Shown: positions 53,549 through 62,876, counted from the first letter of the stretch. The stretch is DNA of 64,000 bases from Sphingobacterium spiritivorum ATCC 33861 (GCF_000143765.1 NZ_GL379770.1:1514903-1578902), one strand, 5' to 3'. Numbers and translations are program-made. Notes: generated by a model from the letters alone, not told the origin.

Positions 53549-53801
53549 GAAATAATATTTATACAAATGAAATTATTTAACCTTTATTTGGTTAAAAATT
53601 TTTATTCTAATGGAAGTATTTATATATTTACCCTTTGAGGAATAGGGTGCAAGTTCAATCTTTATCATATAAACACTAATAATAGCTTTCTTTAATAATT
53701 TGTATTGCAGGACTCTGTAGGTTCTGTATCTAAATATAGAGTCTGCTTTCTTCAATTACATATTGAATTTAAAAGGACATAACGTTTAAAAATAATTAGC
53801 T

Positions 53802-54464
53802 ATGGAAAAATTGGTGGATGAGACAAAAAGTAATTGTTCTTATACTAAAGGAAAAGTAAGAAAAGAACTGGAACACTTATTAAATAAACATGGGATAAAA
53901 TCATCCCTGTCAAAACAAATGTTTTATGAAAAATGTAAAATAAGAACACTTGTGAAAGGAAGTGCTGTATTTTTTGAAGGAAAGGTCAATAATTCGGAAT
54001 ATGTGTTATTATCAGGAATACTTCACAGATATAACTCCTGTGAAAAAGAAAACGTAGTGACCACAGGTTTTTATATACCTAAAGCTCTTATTACTCCTCA
54101 TTTCCTCCGCACGAAAAATAATAAAAGCATCTTTGGTCTTCATGCAGTGACGGATGTTGTAATTGCCGAAATTTCATTGAAAGAATATAAGAGATTACGG
54201 AAATTATTTAAAGAATTTGAAGCATTTGAAAGACACTATATTCAGGAAGAGATTCTACATATCTCTCATAATAAAGTCTTCCTGCGTTGTTATGATGCGA
54301 AAGAAAGACTATTGTTTTTTCGACGTCAGTTTCCGGATCTTGAAAACAGTATTCCTCATAGTCTGATAGCTTCTTATCTTGGCATTACACACGTCTCTCT
54401 CAGCAGGCTCAGGGGAGAGATTGCGAAAAGTAAAATTACAGTTGAAGAAAGTAATAACTCCTGA
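53802..54464 (+). CDS. Crp/Fnr-family transcriptional regulator
   Basis: 220-residue protein with a degenerate cyclic-nucleotide-binding beta-roll (about 40-140; KGSAVFFEGKVNNSEYVLLSGILHRY) and a C-terminal helix-turn-helix IPHSLIASYLGITHVSLSRLR at about 186-206. The canonical cAMP-binding Arg-Ser pair and Fe-S Cys residues are not evident, so the signal is unknown. Such short Crp-like regulators are frequent in Sphingobacteriaceae. The 313 bases before it hold the DoxX terminator and AT-rich sequence only. A peptide gene follows 280 bases downstream. Confidence 0.82.
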   Translation: MEKLVDETKSNCSYTKGKVRKELEHLLNKHGIKSSLSKQMFYEKCKIRTLVKGSAVFFEGKVNNSEYVLLSGILHRYNSCEKENVVTTGFYIPKALITPHFLRTKNNKSIFGLHAVTDVVIAEISLKEYKRLRKLFKEFEAFERHYIQEEILHISHNKVFLRCYDAKERLLFFRRQFPDLENSIPHSLIASYLGITHVSLSRLRGEIAKSKITVEESNNS

Positions 54465-54743
54465 GTATGTGCAAGAGTGGATTTTCAGAGTTAAACTGAA
54501 ATGTTTTTTGGGATTTAATATTTTGCATATAATAACTTAATAATAATTTAATATATACAGATTTCAGATAGTTTTGTATTGATAACCCGCTAGTTTTTAG
54601 TTGTATAGCATATTGTTAAAGGTGTCTTTCGAATGTCACAGCGGTATCATGTATTACTGTTTTTGCTAATAATTTTAGTGTTATATTAGGAATTGGCGCA
54701 ATAATTGCGTATATTAGTAAAAATAAAAAGAAAGGAATAGTAT

Positions 54744-54869
54744 ATGATTAAAAAACAAAAAGTAAAACAAACACAACTTCAAAAGAATCCCTACTTGTAT
54801 TATGTAACTAACTGGGGTTTTGTAAATCCAACAACAACTGAGACTCCCTCAGAAACTAAGAAGCGTTAA
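54744..54869 (+). CDS. 41-residue peptide gene, unknown function
   Basis: ATG at 54744 is preceded by AAAGGA at a good distance, and the frame ends TAA at 54867-54869. The peptide is basic at both ends (MIKKQKVKQTQLQK ... ETKKR) with an aromatic middle, NPYLYYVTNWGFVNP, and a Thr-rich stretch TTTETPSE. A hairpin with seven T follows at 54920, so a dedicated short transcript is likely. There is no signal peptide. A precursor peptide, toxin-antitoxin partner or small regulatory protein are all possible; no modification enzyme is adjacent. Confidence 0.5.
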   Translation: MIKKQKVKQTQLQKNPYLYYVTNWGFVNPTTTETPSETKKR

Positions 54870-54919
54870 CATCCGGTTAATCTTCTCCAATCAACAGAAT
54901 TAGTAAATTTTTAAAGACG

Positions 54920-54945
54920 TGCTTTTTACAGAAAAGCATTTTTTT
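54920..54945 (+). terminator. terminator after the peptide gene
   Basis: TGCTTTT at 54920-54926 and AAAAGCA at 54932-54938 pair around TACAG, followed by TTTTTTTG. It stops immediately before the convergent SIR2-like gene's stop codon. Confidence 0.8.
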
Positions 54946-54946
54946 G

Positions 54947-55846
54947 TTATATACTATTTTTGAGCCTGTCCAAAATACATTGATAATAAGATTGTTTATC
55001 ATTTTCATTGATGATAACGATCTTTACATCATGTGTTTTCAATAAATCCAGCTTTGCTTTTGATCGTTCGGTATAATGTTCCGGAATATAATAATATATA
55101 GTATTACGAATAAAGGAGCTTCGTTTGTAAAATTTACTCCTTGCCCTGTAAGTCAGGAGCCACCACAGATCTGTTTCTACAAAATCCAGCGCAAGGCCGA
55201 AAATATGAATATCCGTAGTGAAAAACAGATCAATCCAGGATTGACATGCTAACCTTTTTCCCTTGGATAATTGCCTGATAAAGGATGTATTGTTAACTCT
55301 CGGATTACTGTAGTTTGTGCCTGATATGGTGTAATTTCTCATTCCCTGTAATTGTCCGCAATAATGTTCGTATCCGAGATTGATAGAATTTGGACTGTTA
55401 CATTCTCCATGAATATGCCAGTACGTTTTATTGTGTAGCTGATGCCTGCGGTATACGCTGTAAGTTGTTTCTCTTACGACGCTATTGTTATTAACCGGGA
55501 TTTGTCCTTCCAAAGTATACTCATAGTTTGTAGTCATAATATGAGCCGCCGGAAGTTGACGAATTTGCTCGTGTATACTGTTTGGATTGATCTGAGTAAC
55601 ACGATTGGCTATGTACGTTTTAAGTTCCTTTTCGTGCTTCATTCCTCCTTTTATTGCTTTTAAAAAGATTTCTTCATAGAGCATTGGAAAAGGCTTATCC
55701 GTATCTTCAATATCCTGAATGTGAAACTTTGCTTTAATCTCCTGGAGAAGATCATTCCAGCTTTTTCCAGGTGAAATGTTATTAATATCATTTCCGATCA
55801 GTAAAGCATATGTATTTTCTGAGTTTTCCATTTCAAAATGTTTCAT
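54947..55846 (-). CDS. SIR2-like domain protein
   Basis: 299-residue protein with a SIR2-type NAD-binding fold. LLIGNDIN at 15-22 takes the place of the usual GAG motif, MTTNYEYTLE at 104-113 matches the TxNYD segment, HIHGE at 144-148 matches the His of the active site, and IFGLALDFVETDLWWLL resembles the late GxSLxExD motif. Similar proteins act as NADases in anti-phage defence, either alone or with partners. No partner gene is evident here. Cytosolic. Defence is inferred from family only. Confidence 0.72.
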   Translation of the reverse strand: MKHFEMENSENTYALLIGNDINNISPGKSWNDLLQEIKAKFHIQDIEDTDKPFPMLYEEIFLKAIKGGMKHEKELKTYIANRVTQINPNSIHEQIRQLPAAHIMTTNYEYTLEGQIPVNNNSVVRETTYSVYRRHQLHNKTYWHIHGECNSPNSINLGYEHYCGQLQGMRNYTISGTNYSNPRVNNTSFIRQLSKGKRLACQSWIDLFFTTDIHIFGLALDFVETDLWWLLTYRARSKFYKRSSFIRNTIYYYIPEHYTERSKAKLDLLKTHDVKIVIINENDKQSYYQCILDRLKNSI

Positions 55847-55953
55847 TATCCCATATGGATCGGGTTCGTGGCACGACGGACAGTAAGGGTTGTGCCAATA
55901 TACCTTATTAATCGCTAATTTTCAATATAAACCCATGTGATCAGTCTGTGAAA

Positions 55954-57165
55954 TTAATGGCTCACTGTTGGTATTTCAGAAGGCTTTACGGATTTCATAA
56001 AAACAATGAGGGATAAGACAATTAACAGTGCAAATATAAAATAGCTGACCGCCAGCCCTTCCTGGCCGTTGATTTTAATGGTCTTGATCAGGATCATACT
56101 GGCCAGAGAAGTGACCAAATAGCATCCGCCGCTTGTCAATCCGCTGGCTACACCTGCATGTGCAGGAAACCGGGTCAGACAATATGTAAAGTAAATGTTG
56201 TAAATAAAGCCCGACATAACATGCAGACACAATACAAATGCCATCAGCACATATATGCCCGGATTATATCCTGAAGAAGCATACATAATAACGGAAAGGG
56301 CAAGCTGTATGGCCACCGCGCTAACTAGTTTTGAAAAGAAGGGTTTATTATGTAATGTTTTACCCAAAATTCCTCCCGTCATCAGCCCAAGGCCGGACAA
56401 CAGTGCACAATATCCTGTCGTTACTGCAGAGAAATGAAACCGTTGTTCAACGATAAAGGGCGCTGCCATTCCAAATACCATCACCATGCCATAGCTGAAC
56501 CCCAATACCAGCAGACCTATACTAAAATCGGGTGCTCCGAGTACATGTTGATAGGACTGACGGATATTTAGTGTATCAAAAGGTTTGCGAACCTGAAGCG
56601 CTTCTCCTGAAAAAAACAATTCTAACAGAAGACAGATCAGAGAATAGCCTGCCAGGAGATAGAAGTTTGCAGTCCATCCGAAAGCCTGTTGCAGATAACC
56701 ACCTATAAAGGGAGCAGTGATGGGAGCCATAGCCCAGATAATCGTCAGCATACTGGTGTAGTGCTGTAATTTCCTGCCCGAATAAATATCTACCAGAAAA
56801 GCACGTTTTCCGACAACTATAAACGCAGCTGAAATTCCCTGCAAAACCCGCATCAGATATATAAAATGTAAGTTGTGAATAGTAGCAATAGCCAGATTAC
56901 TCAATAGAAATGCAGTGAGTGCAACCAGTACAATGCGGTATCTGCCAAAGCTGTCTACTATACTGCCAGCTATCAGCAGGGAAATGCCGTAGCTGATCAG
57001 GAAATAAGTTAATGTCAGTTGAATACCAGCCGAATGGGTATGTAACATTTTCTGCATTTCAGGAAAGGAGGGGAGATAAACGTCTGTGACAAGGCCCGAA
57101 AGGGGTATCATCAGAAAAATAGAGAGTGTACAGACGCCTTCGTATTTGGGATTGTATAATTTCAT
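55954..57165 (-). CDS. Bcr/CflA-family multidrug efflux MFS transporter
   Basis: 403-residue MFS protein with twelve helices. TDVYLPSFPEMQKML after helix 1 and SIVDSFGRYRIVLV (motif A position) followed by RVLQGISAAFIVVGKRAFLVDIY in helix 4-5 are the Bcr/CflA pattern, a proton-driven export family for bicyclomycin, chloramphenicol and similar drugs. An AraC-type regulator lies upstream in the same orientation, 86 bases away, and is its likely controller. Confidence 0.88.
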   Translation of the reverse strand: MKLYNPKYEGVCTLSIFLMIPLSGLVTDVYLPSFPEMQKMLHTHSAGIQLTLTYFLISYGISLLIAGSIVDSFGRYRIVLVALTAFLLSNLAIATIHNLHFIYLMRVLQGISAAFIVVGKRAFLVDIYSGRKLQHYTSMLTIIWAMAPITAPFIGGYLQQAFGWTANFYLLAGYSLICLLLELFFSGEALQVRKPFDTLNIRQSYQHVLGAPDFSIGLLVLGFSYGMVMVFGMAAPFIVEQRFHFSAVTTGYCALLSGLGLMTGGILGKTLHNKPFFSKLVSAVAIQLALSVIMYASSGYNPGIYVLMAFVLCLHVMSGFIYNIYFTYCLTRFPAHAGVASGLTSGGCYLVTSLASMILIKTIKINGQEGLAVSYFIFALLIVLSLIVFMKSVKPSEIPTVSH

Positions 57166-57251
57166 AGCCTTATTTGTATCGGATCAGCGTACAAAATTAG
57201 TTCATATGAAAGAAGTAAAAAATAAGTAATTCAAATCAAAAAGTACAAAAA

Positions 57252-58169
57252 TCAAATATGTGCCGCAGAGGATAGTTTGTACTGGCGGGGGCTGTAGCCC
57301 ATATGTTTTTTGAAGAAAGTATTGAAATGCTGGGGATACTCAAAGCCAAGTCCGTTTGCAATTTCGGAGATACGCCAACCGCTGTACAAGAGTAGATTTA
57401 CAGCCTCTGTAAGTATACGCTCCTTTATCCAGTCACTCGTGGTTTTACCTGTCTTTACTTTGAGACTATGATTAAGATGGTTGACGTGTATATGCAGGCT
57501 GTCCGCAAAGTGAGCCGGGGTTCTGAGTTGCAAGCCCGGTACAGGAGATTCGATCGGAAATTGATTGTCCAGCAGATCCATAAATCGGGTAACGATATCC
57601 TGTTGGTGGATGCCGGAATCGAGAGGCATACTGGTCGTCTTGATTTTAATTGCTGTGTAAATAACCAGGTTGAGCAGGTCTTTTAGCAGCAGATCTTTAT
57701 CATTGAAATTGCTGCAATACTCCCGCTGCATACTTGAAAAATACTGATGTAAATGCTCGTATTGCATATCATTCAGAAAAAGAAAGGGATATACATCATC
57801 TTTAAATAAGGAGAAAAGTTTACGGAAAGACTGGCGTATTGTAGTCGTGATAAAGTATTCATTGAATAAACAGGTGAAACCTTCCTGATCTTCAGGCAGA
57901 TTTTCCCAGCCAAACCGGATGTTTCTGTCCGAAAAAAATAGAGCCGGTTTATCAATCAGTACTTCTCCTTTTTCAGTTTGAAGAAGTGCCTTTCCACGGG
58001 TGAGGACAATCTTGTAATAGTCTCTTCGGGCAAAATTGAGGGTAGTGAAACAATTTCCTCTTTTCAGAATATTGAAATGTGCAGCATTGGCCCCGTATAT
58101 ACCGAATTCGGGAGGTACAGGCTTACATAATCTGATATAATATTCCTCTAAAGTTTCCTTTGCTTCCAT
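57252..58169 (-). CDS. AraC-family transcriptional regulator
   Basis: 305-residue regulator. The first 170 residues form an effector-binding beta-domain of the cupin type (residues like GKALLQTEKGEVLIDKPALFFSD). The C-terminal 100 residues hold the two AraC helix-turn-helix motifs: FADSLHIHVNHLNHSLKVKTG and ISEIANGLGFEYPQHFNTFFKKHMGYSPRQY. The neighbouring Bcr/CflA gene downstream on the same strand is the probable target. Effector unknown. Confidence 0.9.
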   Translation of the reverse strand: MEAKETLEEYYIRLCKPVPPEFGIYGANAAHFNILKRGNCFTTLNFARRDYYKIVLTRGKALLQTEKGEVLIDKPALFFSDRNIRFGWENLPEDQEGFTCLFNEYFITTTIRQSFRKLFSLFKDDVYPFLFLNDMQYEHLHQYFSSMQREYCSNFNDKDLLLKDLLNLVIYTAIKIKTTSMPLDSGIHQQDIVTRFMDLLDNQFPIESPVPGLQLRTPAHFADSLHIHVNHLNHSLKVKTGKTTSDWIKERILTEAVNLLLYSGWRISEIANGLGFEYPQHFNTFFKKHMGYSPRQYKLSSAAHI

Positions 58170-58246
58170 GCGTTAAAATTACAAAAATCAAATGAAGGCT
58201 ATTGTTGTGCTTTTGTAAAAAACATCCTTCTCTAATCATTTTATTT

Positions 58247-59134
58247 TTACATAATATAATATTCTTCAGGTGCAGGTGGCGTCGGTTTTGGGACATTCTG
58301 CTGACCGATCTGTTGCAGAATATTCATTTCAATGGTCTGGCTTAAGGTTGTCATAGGCGTATCCATCGGTGAATTCTCAAATGGGTCCTGCATCATAATA
58401 GCTGTTTTTTCAATGGCAATAAAGATAACCGGTATACCTATCGTCAATGCAATTTTAGCATACATCAGATTGTCGCTTAAACAAAACGGAAGCATAACAA
58501 TGAATACACAGATCATAAAATGCAGCAATACACTATAGGATGAAGGAAATACGGTGTTTTTTATACGCTCGCACTTTCCCATTGAATCGCAGAGACGCAT
58601 TAGTGTCTCATCGATCTGTACCTGACGAAATTCTGTAATCTGATGCTTCTCCGCTAATTGTTTGAGTTGCATACTATGTGCACTGAGTATGGTATTGGGT
58701 ATATTGTAATCATGCATATTATTTTTGTCAAGATAGCTCTGTACTTTATTTGAAAACGGAATTCTTCTAAGAGATTCACTAAGCGCATAATTCCAGATGA
58801 TCTGACGTTCTGCAAATAAAGCAACTTCCTGTTGGGCGCTATCAGGTAAAAATTGTATTAACTGACGTATCAGCGTACGCGAATCATTGACTATACCACC
58901 CCACACAATCCGGGCTTCCCACCATCTGTCATACGATTGGGCTGTCCGAAAAGCCAGTAATAAGGAAACAATAGTTCCCATAGTAGAAATGATAGGCAAG
59001 GGAATAACAATAGATTCCAGATATTTCTCATGAGAAACCCATCCGATCAGTAGAGAAAAGGTGACAATGTAAAGTAAGTCAAATTTTATTATTTTAATAA
59101 AATCCCACACCGATATACGTTTGTTCAATAGCAT
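58247..59134 (-). CDS. bestrophin-family anion channel protein
   Basis: 295-residue membrane protein of the bestrophin/UPF0187 family. The N-terminal segments IIPLPIISTMGTIVSLLLAFRTAQSYDRWWEARIVWGGIVNDSR (quoted pieces LLAFRTAQSYDRWWEAR, VWGGIVNDSR) are the family hallmark. Two later helices (VLLHFMICVFIVMLPFCLS; IALTIGIPVIFIAIEKTAI) and the acidic MQDPFENSPMDTPM match the cation-binding tail. Bacterial members form pentameric channels. It is followed by a divergent AT-rich gap. Confidence 0.9.
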   Translation of the reverse strand: MLLNKRISVWDFIKIIKFDLLYIVTFSLLIGWVSHEKYLESIVIPLPIISTMGTIVSLLLAFRTAQSYDRWWEARIVWGGIVNDSRTLIRQLIQFLPDSAQQEVALFAERQIIWNYALSESLRRIPFSNKVQSYLDKNNMHDYNIPNTILSAHSMQLKQLAEKHQITEFRQVQIDETLMRLCDSMGKCERIKNTVFPSSYSVLLHFMICVFIVMLPFCLSDNLMYAKIALTIGIPVIFIAIEKTAIMMQDPFENSPMDTPMTTLSQTIEMNILQQIGQQNVPKPTPPAPEEYYIM

Positions 59135-59259
59135 ATGTTCCTAATTAAATAGTGTTATTGCAGTTGTTTAAATGCAGATTAAGTAAGAAACAATATTTTA
59201 TATTCATTGTTTTTAGAGAATGTTTTTTCTTGGAGAAAAATACGTGTATGAACAAAGGA

Positions 59260-59297
59260 CCCGACTCCGTTTTTTGGGAAAACCTGATGGAGCCGGG
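59260..59297 (-). terminator. hairpin after the fimbrillin gene
   Basis: CCCGACTCCGT at 59260-59270 and ATGGAGCCGGG at 59287-59297 pair with one mismatch and one wobble. It lies about 40 bases past the fimbrillin stop in the reverse direction. There is only a weak T tract. Confidence 0.5.
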
Positions 59298-59338
59298 GGG
59301 AAAAATAGATTTGGGGAATAATACAGTTCTTTTATTTT

Positions 59339-61150
59339 TTACAGATTTTTCACACAGCGGATAGGTACTCTGTCATCCGCTGACCAATCGTTATAAAGAT
59401 CTTTTCTCCGGGTTATAAAGGTATTAGTGCCCCCGCTTGCATCGCTATTAAAAACGGCCGGCATGTACGGCCTTCTATATAATGTGCCCGTTTCATAATT
59501 GTATGCATCACTTGCCATGTATACGGCTGCATTAGCAATATAGGCTGTATTGCCACCATATTGGGGTCCAGCATCACGATTTGCCTGAGTAACATTGCCA
59601 TAATAACGTCCGGTTTTATAGAACCGCAGGCGTACAGCGCCACCCGTAATTTCATTTATACCTTCAAAATAGACATACGGAAAATTGTTGTCTGTAATGT
59701 TGCCGTTTGGATGCATCGTTCCTCCGGCAAGAGTAGTGAGAGGTAGCCCGTCCGTAGTTCCGTTGATATCTCCTCCATTGTGTACTTTGTATACGCCAAG
59801 GTTTTGAAAATCTTGAAGAGAAGGCATCCTCCATTTACCACCGGCAATTTTTTTACAAGGATCATTTAAAGGAATTTTTGAAATACTGTTTTCATTGGTT
59901 CCATCTGTAAAATAATATACATTATTAGCATTGTTCCAGAAGTCTCCGTAACCGGTAATAATCATTTTCGGGACTAAAGGATTTGCCTGATTTGTAGCAT
60001 AATTCCAGTAATCAAAATCTTTGTAATCGGATCCTGTTTCCTGTGGGTAATATCGGTTGTAGTAGATATTATTAGTCCAGTCATAGGCCAGATTACCCCT
60101 GGCCCATACAAGTCCGCCTGCCACAATACCCGTTGCCTGAAAGCTAAGACTTATTTTGTAGCTGGTTCCTTTTTCCAGTGCTCCTGCAGGAATAGAGATG
60201 GCGGGAATATTTGTTCTTTCCGGAGATCCGTTTATGGATACAGAGGTAATATTTATATTATGTACATTGCCTGCTGATGATACTAATAGGTAATTACTGC
60301 TTATGTTTTGCTTGTCAAGTTCCTGGAAAACAAATGCCTTGTTATATGCCGCCGATGATGTAGAAGTAACCGTCCCGTTAGCCGCAAGATTCACAGATCC
60401 GGAACCTGCAACACTAGCGCTGATAGCGGTGATATGTCCCATTTCAGCGGTTGCATCCAGATTCAGGCTTATGCGGCTATTGATGTGCTTAAAAGTAATA
60501 TTGATATAATTCTGTTGGCCATATACAATATTAACCTGTCCGCTGTTGAAATAAAGATAGTCAGTAGTATGGTTAACAGCTATTGTATTGGTGACATCAC
60601 TAAGGGTTGTTGCGGATGTATTGAATACAGGAGCTGTAGAAGTGTTATTTGAAACGGCTACGAAAGTATATTTCTTGCCTGCATTGAGTGTCATTTGATT
60701 TGCAACAAGGCTTTGAGTCTGACTGTCATATACTTTTTCCTGAGCGAAGATCCGGTTACCGTTTTCATCAAAGACCATCACCAGATACTTTACATCCGCA
60801 GCAATAGAATTGGTTATGGCAGGTTGCGGGGTGGTTGTCCATGAAGAGCGATTCAATGTTGACTGGCCATTAATTTTTTCAGCAGGTATGTCAGGTGTGA
60901 CACTGGCAATAATCGTGTAGTCTTTGTTATAAGGAACTTCTGTAACATAAGTTACTGTGTTTTGAGGGCCTTTTAGTGATGATTTTTGTAAAGGATTTTC
61001 TGTGGCCTCAGAAAGTCCGATTAAGTTTAAGGTTACTGTCGTTTCGCCTTCACCCAGCAAGTTTTCTTTTTCATTTTTACAGGAAAATATAGTAAATGAA
61101 ACTGTTGACAGCATCAAAGCTGTAAGAAATGTAGATATCTTTTTTTTCAT
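59339..61150 (-). CDS. fimbrillin-family lipoprotein with C-terminal FSMP-like domain
   Basis: 603-residue predicted surface lipoprotein. The signal peptide ends in STVSFTIFSC (Cys24). Residues about 35-330 form the fimbrillin-type beta region (TVTLNLIGLSEA; TYVTEVPYNKDYTIIASV; VKYLVMVFDENGNRIF; QNYINITFKHINSRISLNLDA). The C-terminal 230 residues look like a structural domain of surface adhesins (LVWARGNLAYD; GGKWRMPSLQDFQNL; SADDRVPIRCVKN). It is probably the stalk or tip subunit of a type V pilus-like fibre or a free surface adhesin. It is co-transcribed with the small gene 14 bases upstream. Confidence 0.88.
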   Translation of the reverse strand: MKKKISTFLTALMLSTVSFTIFSCKNEKENLLGEGETTVTLNLIGLSEATENPLQKSSLKGPQNTVTYVTEVPYNKDYTIIASVTPDIPAEKINGQSTLNRSSWTTTPQPAITNSIAADVKYLVMVFDENGNRIFAQEKVYDSQTQSLVANQMTLNAGKKYTFVAVSNNTSTAPVFNTSATTLSDVTNTIAVNHTTDYLYFNSGQVNIVYGQQNYINITFKHINSRISLNLDATAEMGHITAISASVAGSGSVNLAANGTVTSTSSAAYNKAFVFQELDKQNISSNYLLVSSAGNVHNINITSVSINGSPERTNIPAISIPAGALEKGTSYKISLSFQATGIVAGGLVWARGNLAYDWTNNIYYNRYYPQETGSDYKDFDYWNYATNQANPLVPKMIITGYGDFWNNANNVYYFTDGTNENSISKIPLNDPCKKIAGGKWRMPSLQDFQNLGVYKVHNGGDINGTTDGLPLTTLAGGTMHPNGNITDNNFPYVYFEGINEITGGAVRLRFYKTGRYYGNVTQANRDAGPQYGGNTAYIANAAVYMASDAYNYETGTLYRRPYMPAVFNSDASGGTNTFITRRKDLYNDWSADDRVPIRCVKNL

Positions 61151-61164
61151 ACAAATTATAATTA

Positions 61165-61488
61165 TTACCAGTAAATAGGACTGTCAGATGTCATATTCTG
61201 ATTATCCCATGTTTCATCAACAGATTTATTTGTGCTTGCCGGGATAGCTGTTGCTGAGCCTGCTGCTATTCCGTTTTCCATTTCTATCCGGATAGTTGTA
61301 ATTTTTGGCGCAGTATAGTTTTTTGCATCTTTTTTCACCTTGTTAATTGGAGTTGTGTTTGCACAAGTAGTTGTATCGGAGCTAATTACCCTATGGCAAT
61401 GATTTTCCGTTTGTATTTCCCGCGTAACTGGCCGGAGAGGTGCCTGCGGATAATTTTGATTTGCTTTCCTTTCGTGTGTTGTGTTCAT
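61165..61488 (-). CDS. small protein upstream of the fimbrillin gene (GIAAGSA-type)
   Basis: 107 residues from Met at 61488; ten more in-frame codons lie upstream. The N-terminal half is basic and disordered-looking, with a Cys pair in ENCHHRV-like sequence (observed ENHCHRVISSDTTTCANT). The C-terminal half contains TTIRIEMENGIAAGSATAIPAST followed by an acidic tail ending SPIYW (pieces shown separately). A Glu-rich strand before GIAAGSA is a pattern I know from small genes beside fimbrillins in Sphingobacterium. Function is not known. A pilin-like or peptide-precursor role is possible. Confidence 0.65.
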   Translation of the reverse strand: MNTTHERKANQNYPQAPLRPVTREIQTENHCHRVISSDTTTCANTTPINKVKKDAKNYTAPKITTIRIEMENGIAAGSATAIPASTNKSVDETWDNQNMTSDSPIYW

Positions 61489-61543
61489 GATTCGTTCAAT
61501 TAAAAAATCGCAACACAATATTATAGTATATGCTACTATATAG

Positions 61544-61626
61544 CTACAGATAGGCTACTACTAAGGTACAATGTGGAGCTACAGCATAGATACACCTGAA
61601 TGAATACCTACAACATAGATACACCT
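61544..61626. repeat. directly repeated sites upstream of the fimbrillin operon
   Basis: CTACAGCATAGATACACCT at 61579-61597 and CTACAACATAGATACACCT at 61608-61626 are 18/19 identical and 29 bases apart. A weaker third copy, CTACAGATAGGCTAC, is at 61544-61558. They lie 56-140 bases before the small gene's start. They look like tandem operator sites. Confidence 0.68.
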
Positions 61627-61774
61627 CAGAATAAATTATTTATACATAGGTAGTATCAGGATGTAATCAGAAATCAATTGAATTATTTTGGTTTATGATA
61701 ATAAGAAGACTGGATTTCGGAAATTGTCATTGATCAAAGGTTCTGATCTTTTGCCGTAATGTTGGATCTTATAC

Positions 61775-62710
61775 TTATACGCCATCTATCCAGGCATATA
61801 AATCCTTTTCGGAAGGAATATTAAATGATTTGCGAAGCCTGTTTTTCTTAGTCTGAACCGTTCGAACTGTAAAATGATTATATTCGGCTATATCTTTAGT
61901 TGTAAAGCCTAATTTTAGCAATGCACAAAACTTAAACTCTTCACCGGTCATTTGCTTGTTAAAAGATTTCAAATTATCATAAAAATAAGGGAAATTCTGC
62001 TTAAACAAAGGAATGAAGGCAGCGTCGTTATCTATGGCCAATTTAACGATATCTTCTATGTTAATTTTTTGATGGTCGTTTAATCTTTTTCGGAGATCAG
62101 ATATTATGGTTCCGCTTCTTAATACCTGCTGATATAGCCGGAGAAGTTCATTGTGTTTGAAGACGATAAAATAGCCTGCCATGGAGAGCAGCATAAATGC
62201 CTGTATAAAAGTAATGATGCGCACAGTTTCTATAAGTGGTTCAGTAACGATCAGATCGCTTTTAATAAGTCTGAAATCATATATGTGGCTAATGCAGAAT
62301 AAGATAAAGATGATTAAATAGAAGGTGATAATCAGTGACTTTCTGTTTAACAGAAGTAAAACAACAGTTAGTTGTGAAAAATAATAAAAAGTAATTCCAT
62401 TATCAAATCCATCTTTTGACGAGTAGTAAAAGATAAGAAAACTAACGGTCAGACAGGCTGTGAAAATAATATAAGGATTAAAACGTGCTTTGGGAAAGAA
62501 GAATGAAGAAAGTATGAGACAACCAAATGAAAATAAAACAAATACATTTGATATCAATCCAAATGCCCAGTCTCTTATTGAATCTACTATAAAAAAAGTG
62601 CCTTTTAGAAATACAATCTGATTCACTATCCTGGCTTGTATAATATCCAGTTTATTCATCTCTTTTGTAATATGCATATTTACTATGCAATTCCAGTATT
62701 TCGCTAACAT
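61775..62710 (-). CDS. membrane-bound LuxR-type HTH regulator
   Basis: 311-residue protein with six or so predicted helices in the first 190 residues (for example VFVLFSFGCLILSSFFFP; LIITFYLIIFILFCISHIY; MLLSMAGYFIVF) and a cytosolic tail. The tail ends in a LuxR/GerE-like helix-turn-helix: MTGEEFKFCALLKLGFTTKDIAEYNHFTVRTVQTKKNRLRKSF (about 255-297, pieces MTGEEFKFCALLK, TTKDIAEYNHFTVRTVQTKK). It is on the same strand as the fimbrillin genes, immediately upstream, with the repeated sites in between. Control of the fimbrillin operon is likely. The true start may be one of two later Met codons (62677, 62659). Confidence 0.8.
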   Translation of the reverse strand: MLAKYWNCIVNMHITKEMNKLDIIQARIVNQIVFLKGTFFIVDSIRDWAFGLISNVFVLFSFGCLILSSFFFPKARFNPYIIFTACLTVSFLIFYYSSKDGFDNGITFYYFSQLTVVLLLLNRKSLIITFYLIIFILFCISHIYDFRLIKSDLIVTEPLIETVRIITFIQAFMLLSMAGYFIVFKHNELLRLYQQVLRSGTIISDLRKRLNDHQKINIEDIVKLAIDNDAAFIPLFKQNFPYFYDNLKSFNKQMTGEEFKFCALLKLGFTTKDIAEYNHFTVRTVQTKKNRLRKSFNIPSEKDLYAWIDGV

Positions 62711-62876
62711 AATAATTTAAATTAATTTGTTGTTTGGTTAGAGGTTTTAATAAATTTTTTAAATTAATTATTTAGTAATAATATGTCTTATTTGTGTGTT
62801 TTATACCTATTCTTTTAAAATTCAAAGCAAGGAAAGTGATGGTGTTAAAAATATAATATATATACATTTCGACATT

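Noticed and set aside
54640..54750. Forward frame upstream of the peptide gene reading like a membrane helix followed by KNKKK.
   Set aside because: There is no ATG, GTG or TTG start in frame after the preceding stop, so it cannot be supported as a gene.
59152..59364. Forward open frame of 70 codons between bestrophin and fimbrillin genes.
   Set aside because: It crosses the fimbrillin hairpin and stop region, has no start signal or recognisable features.
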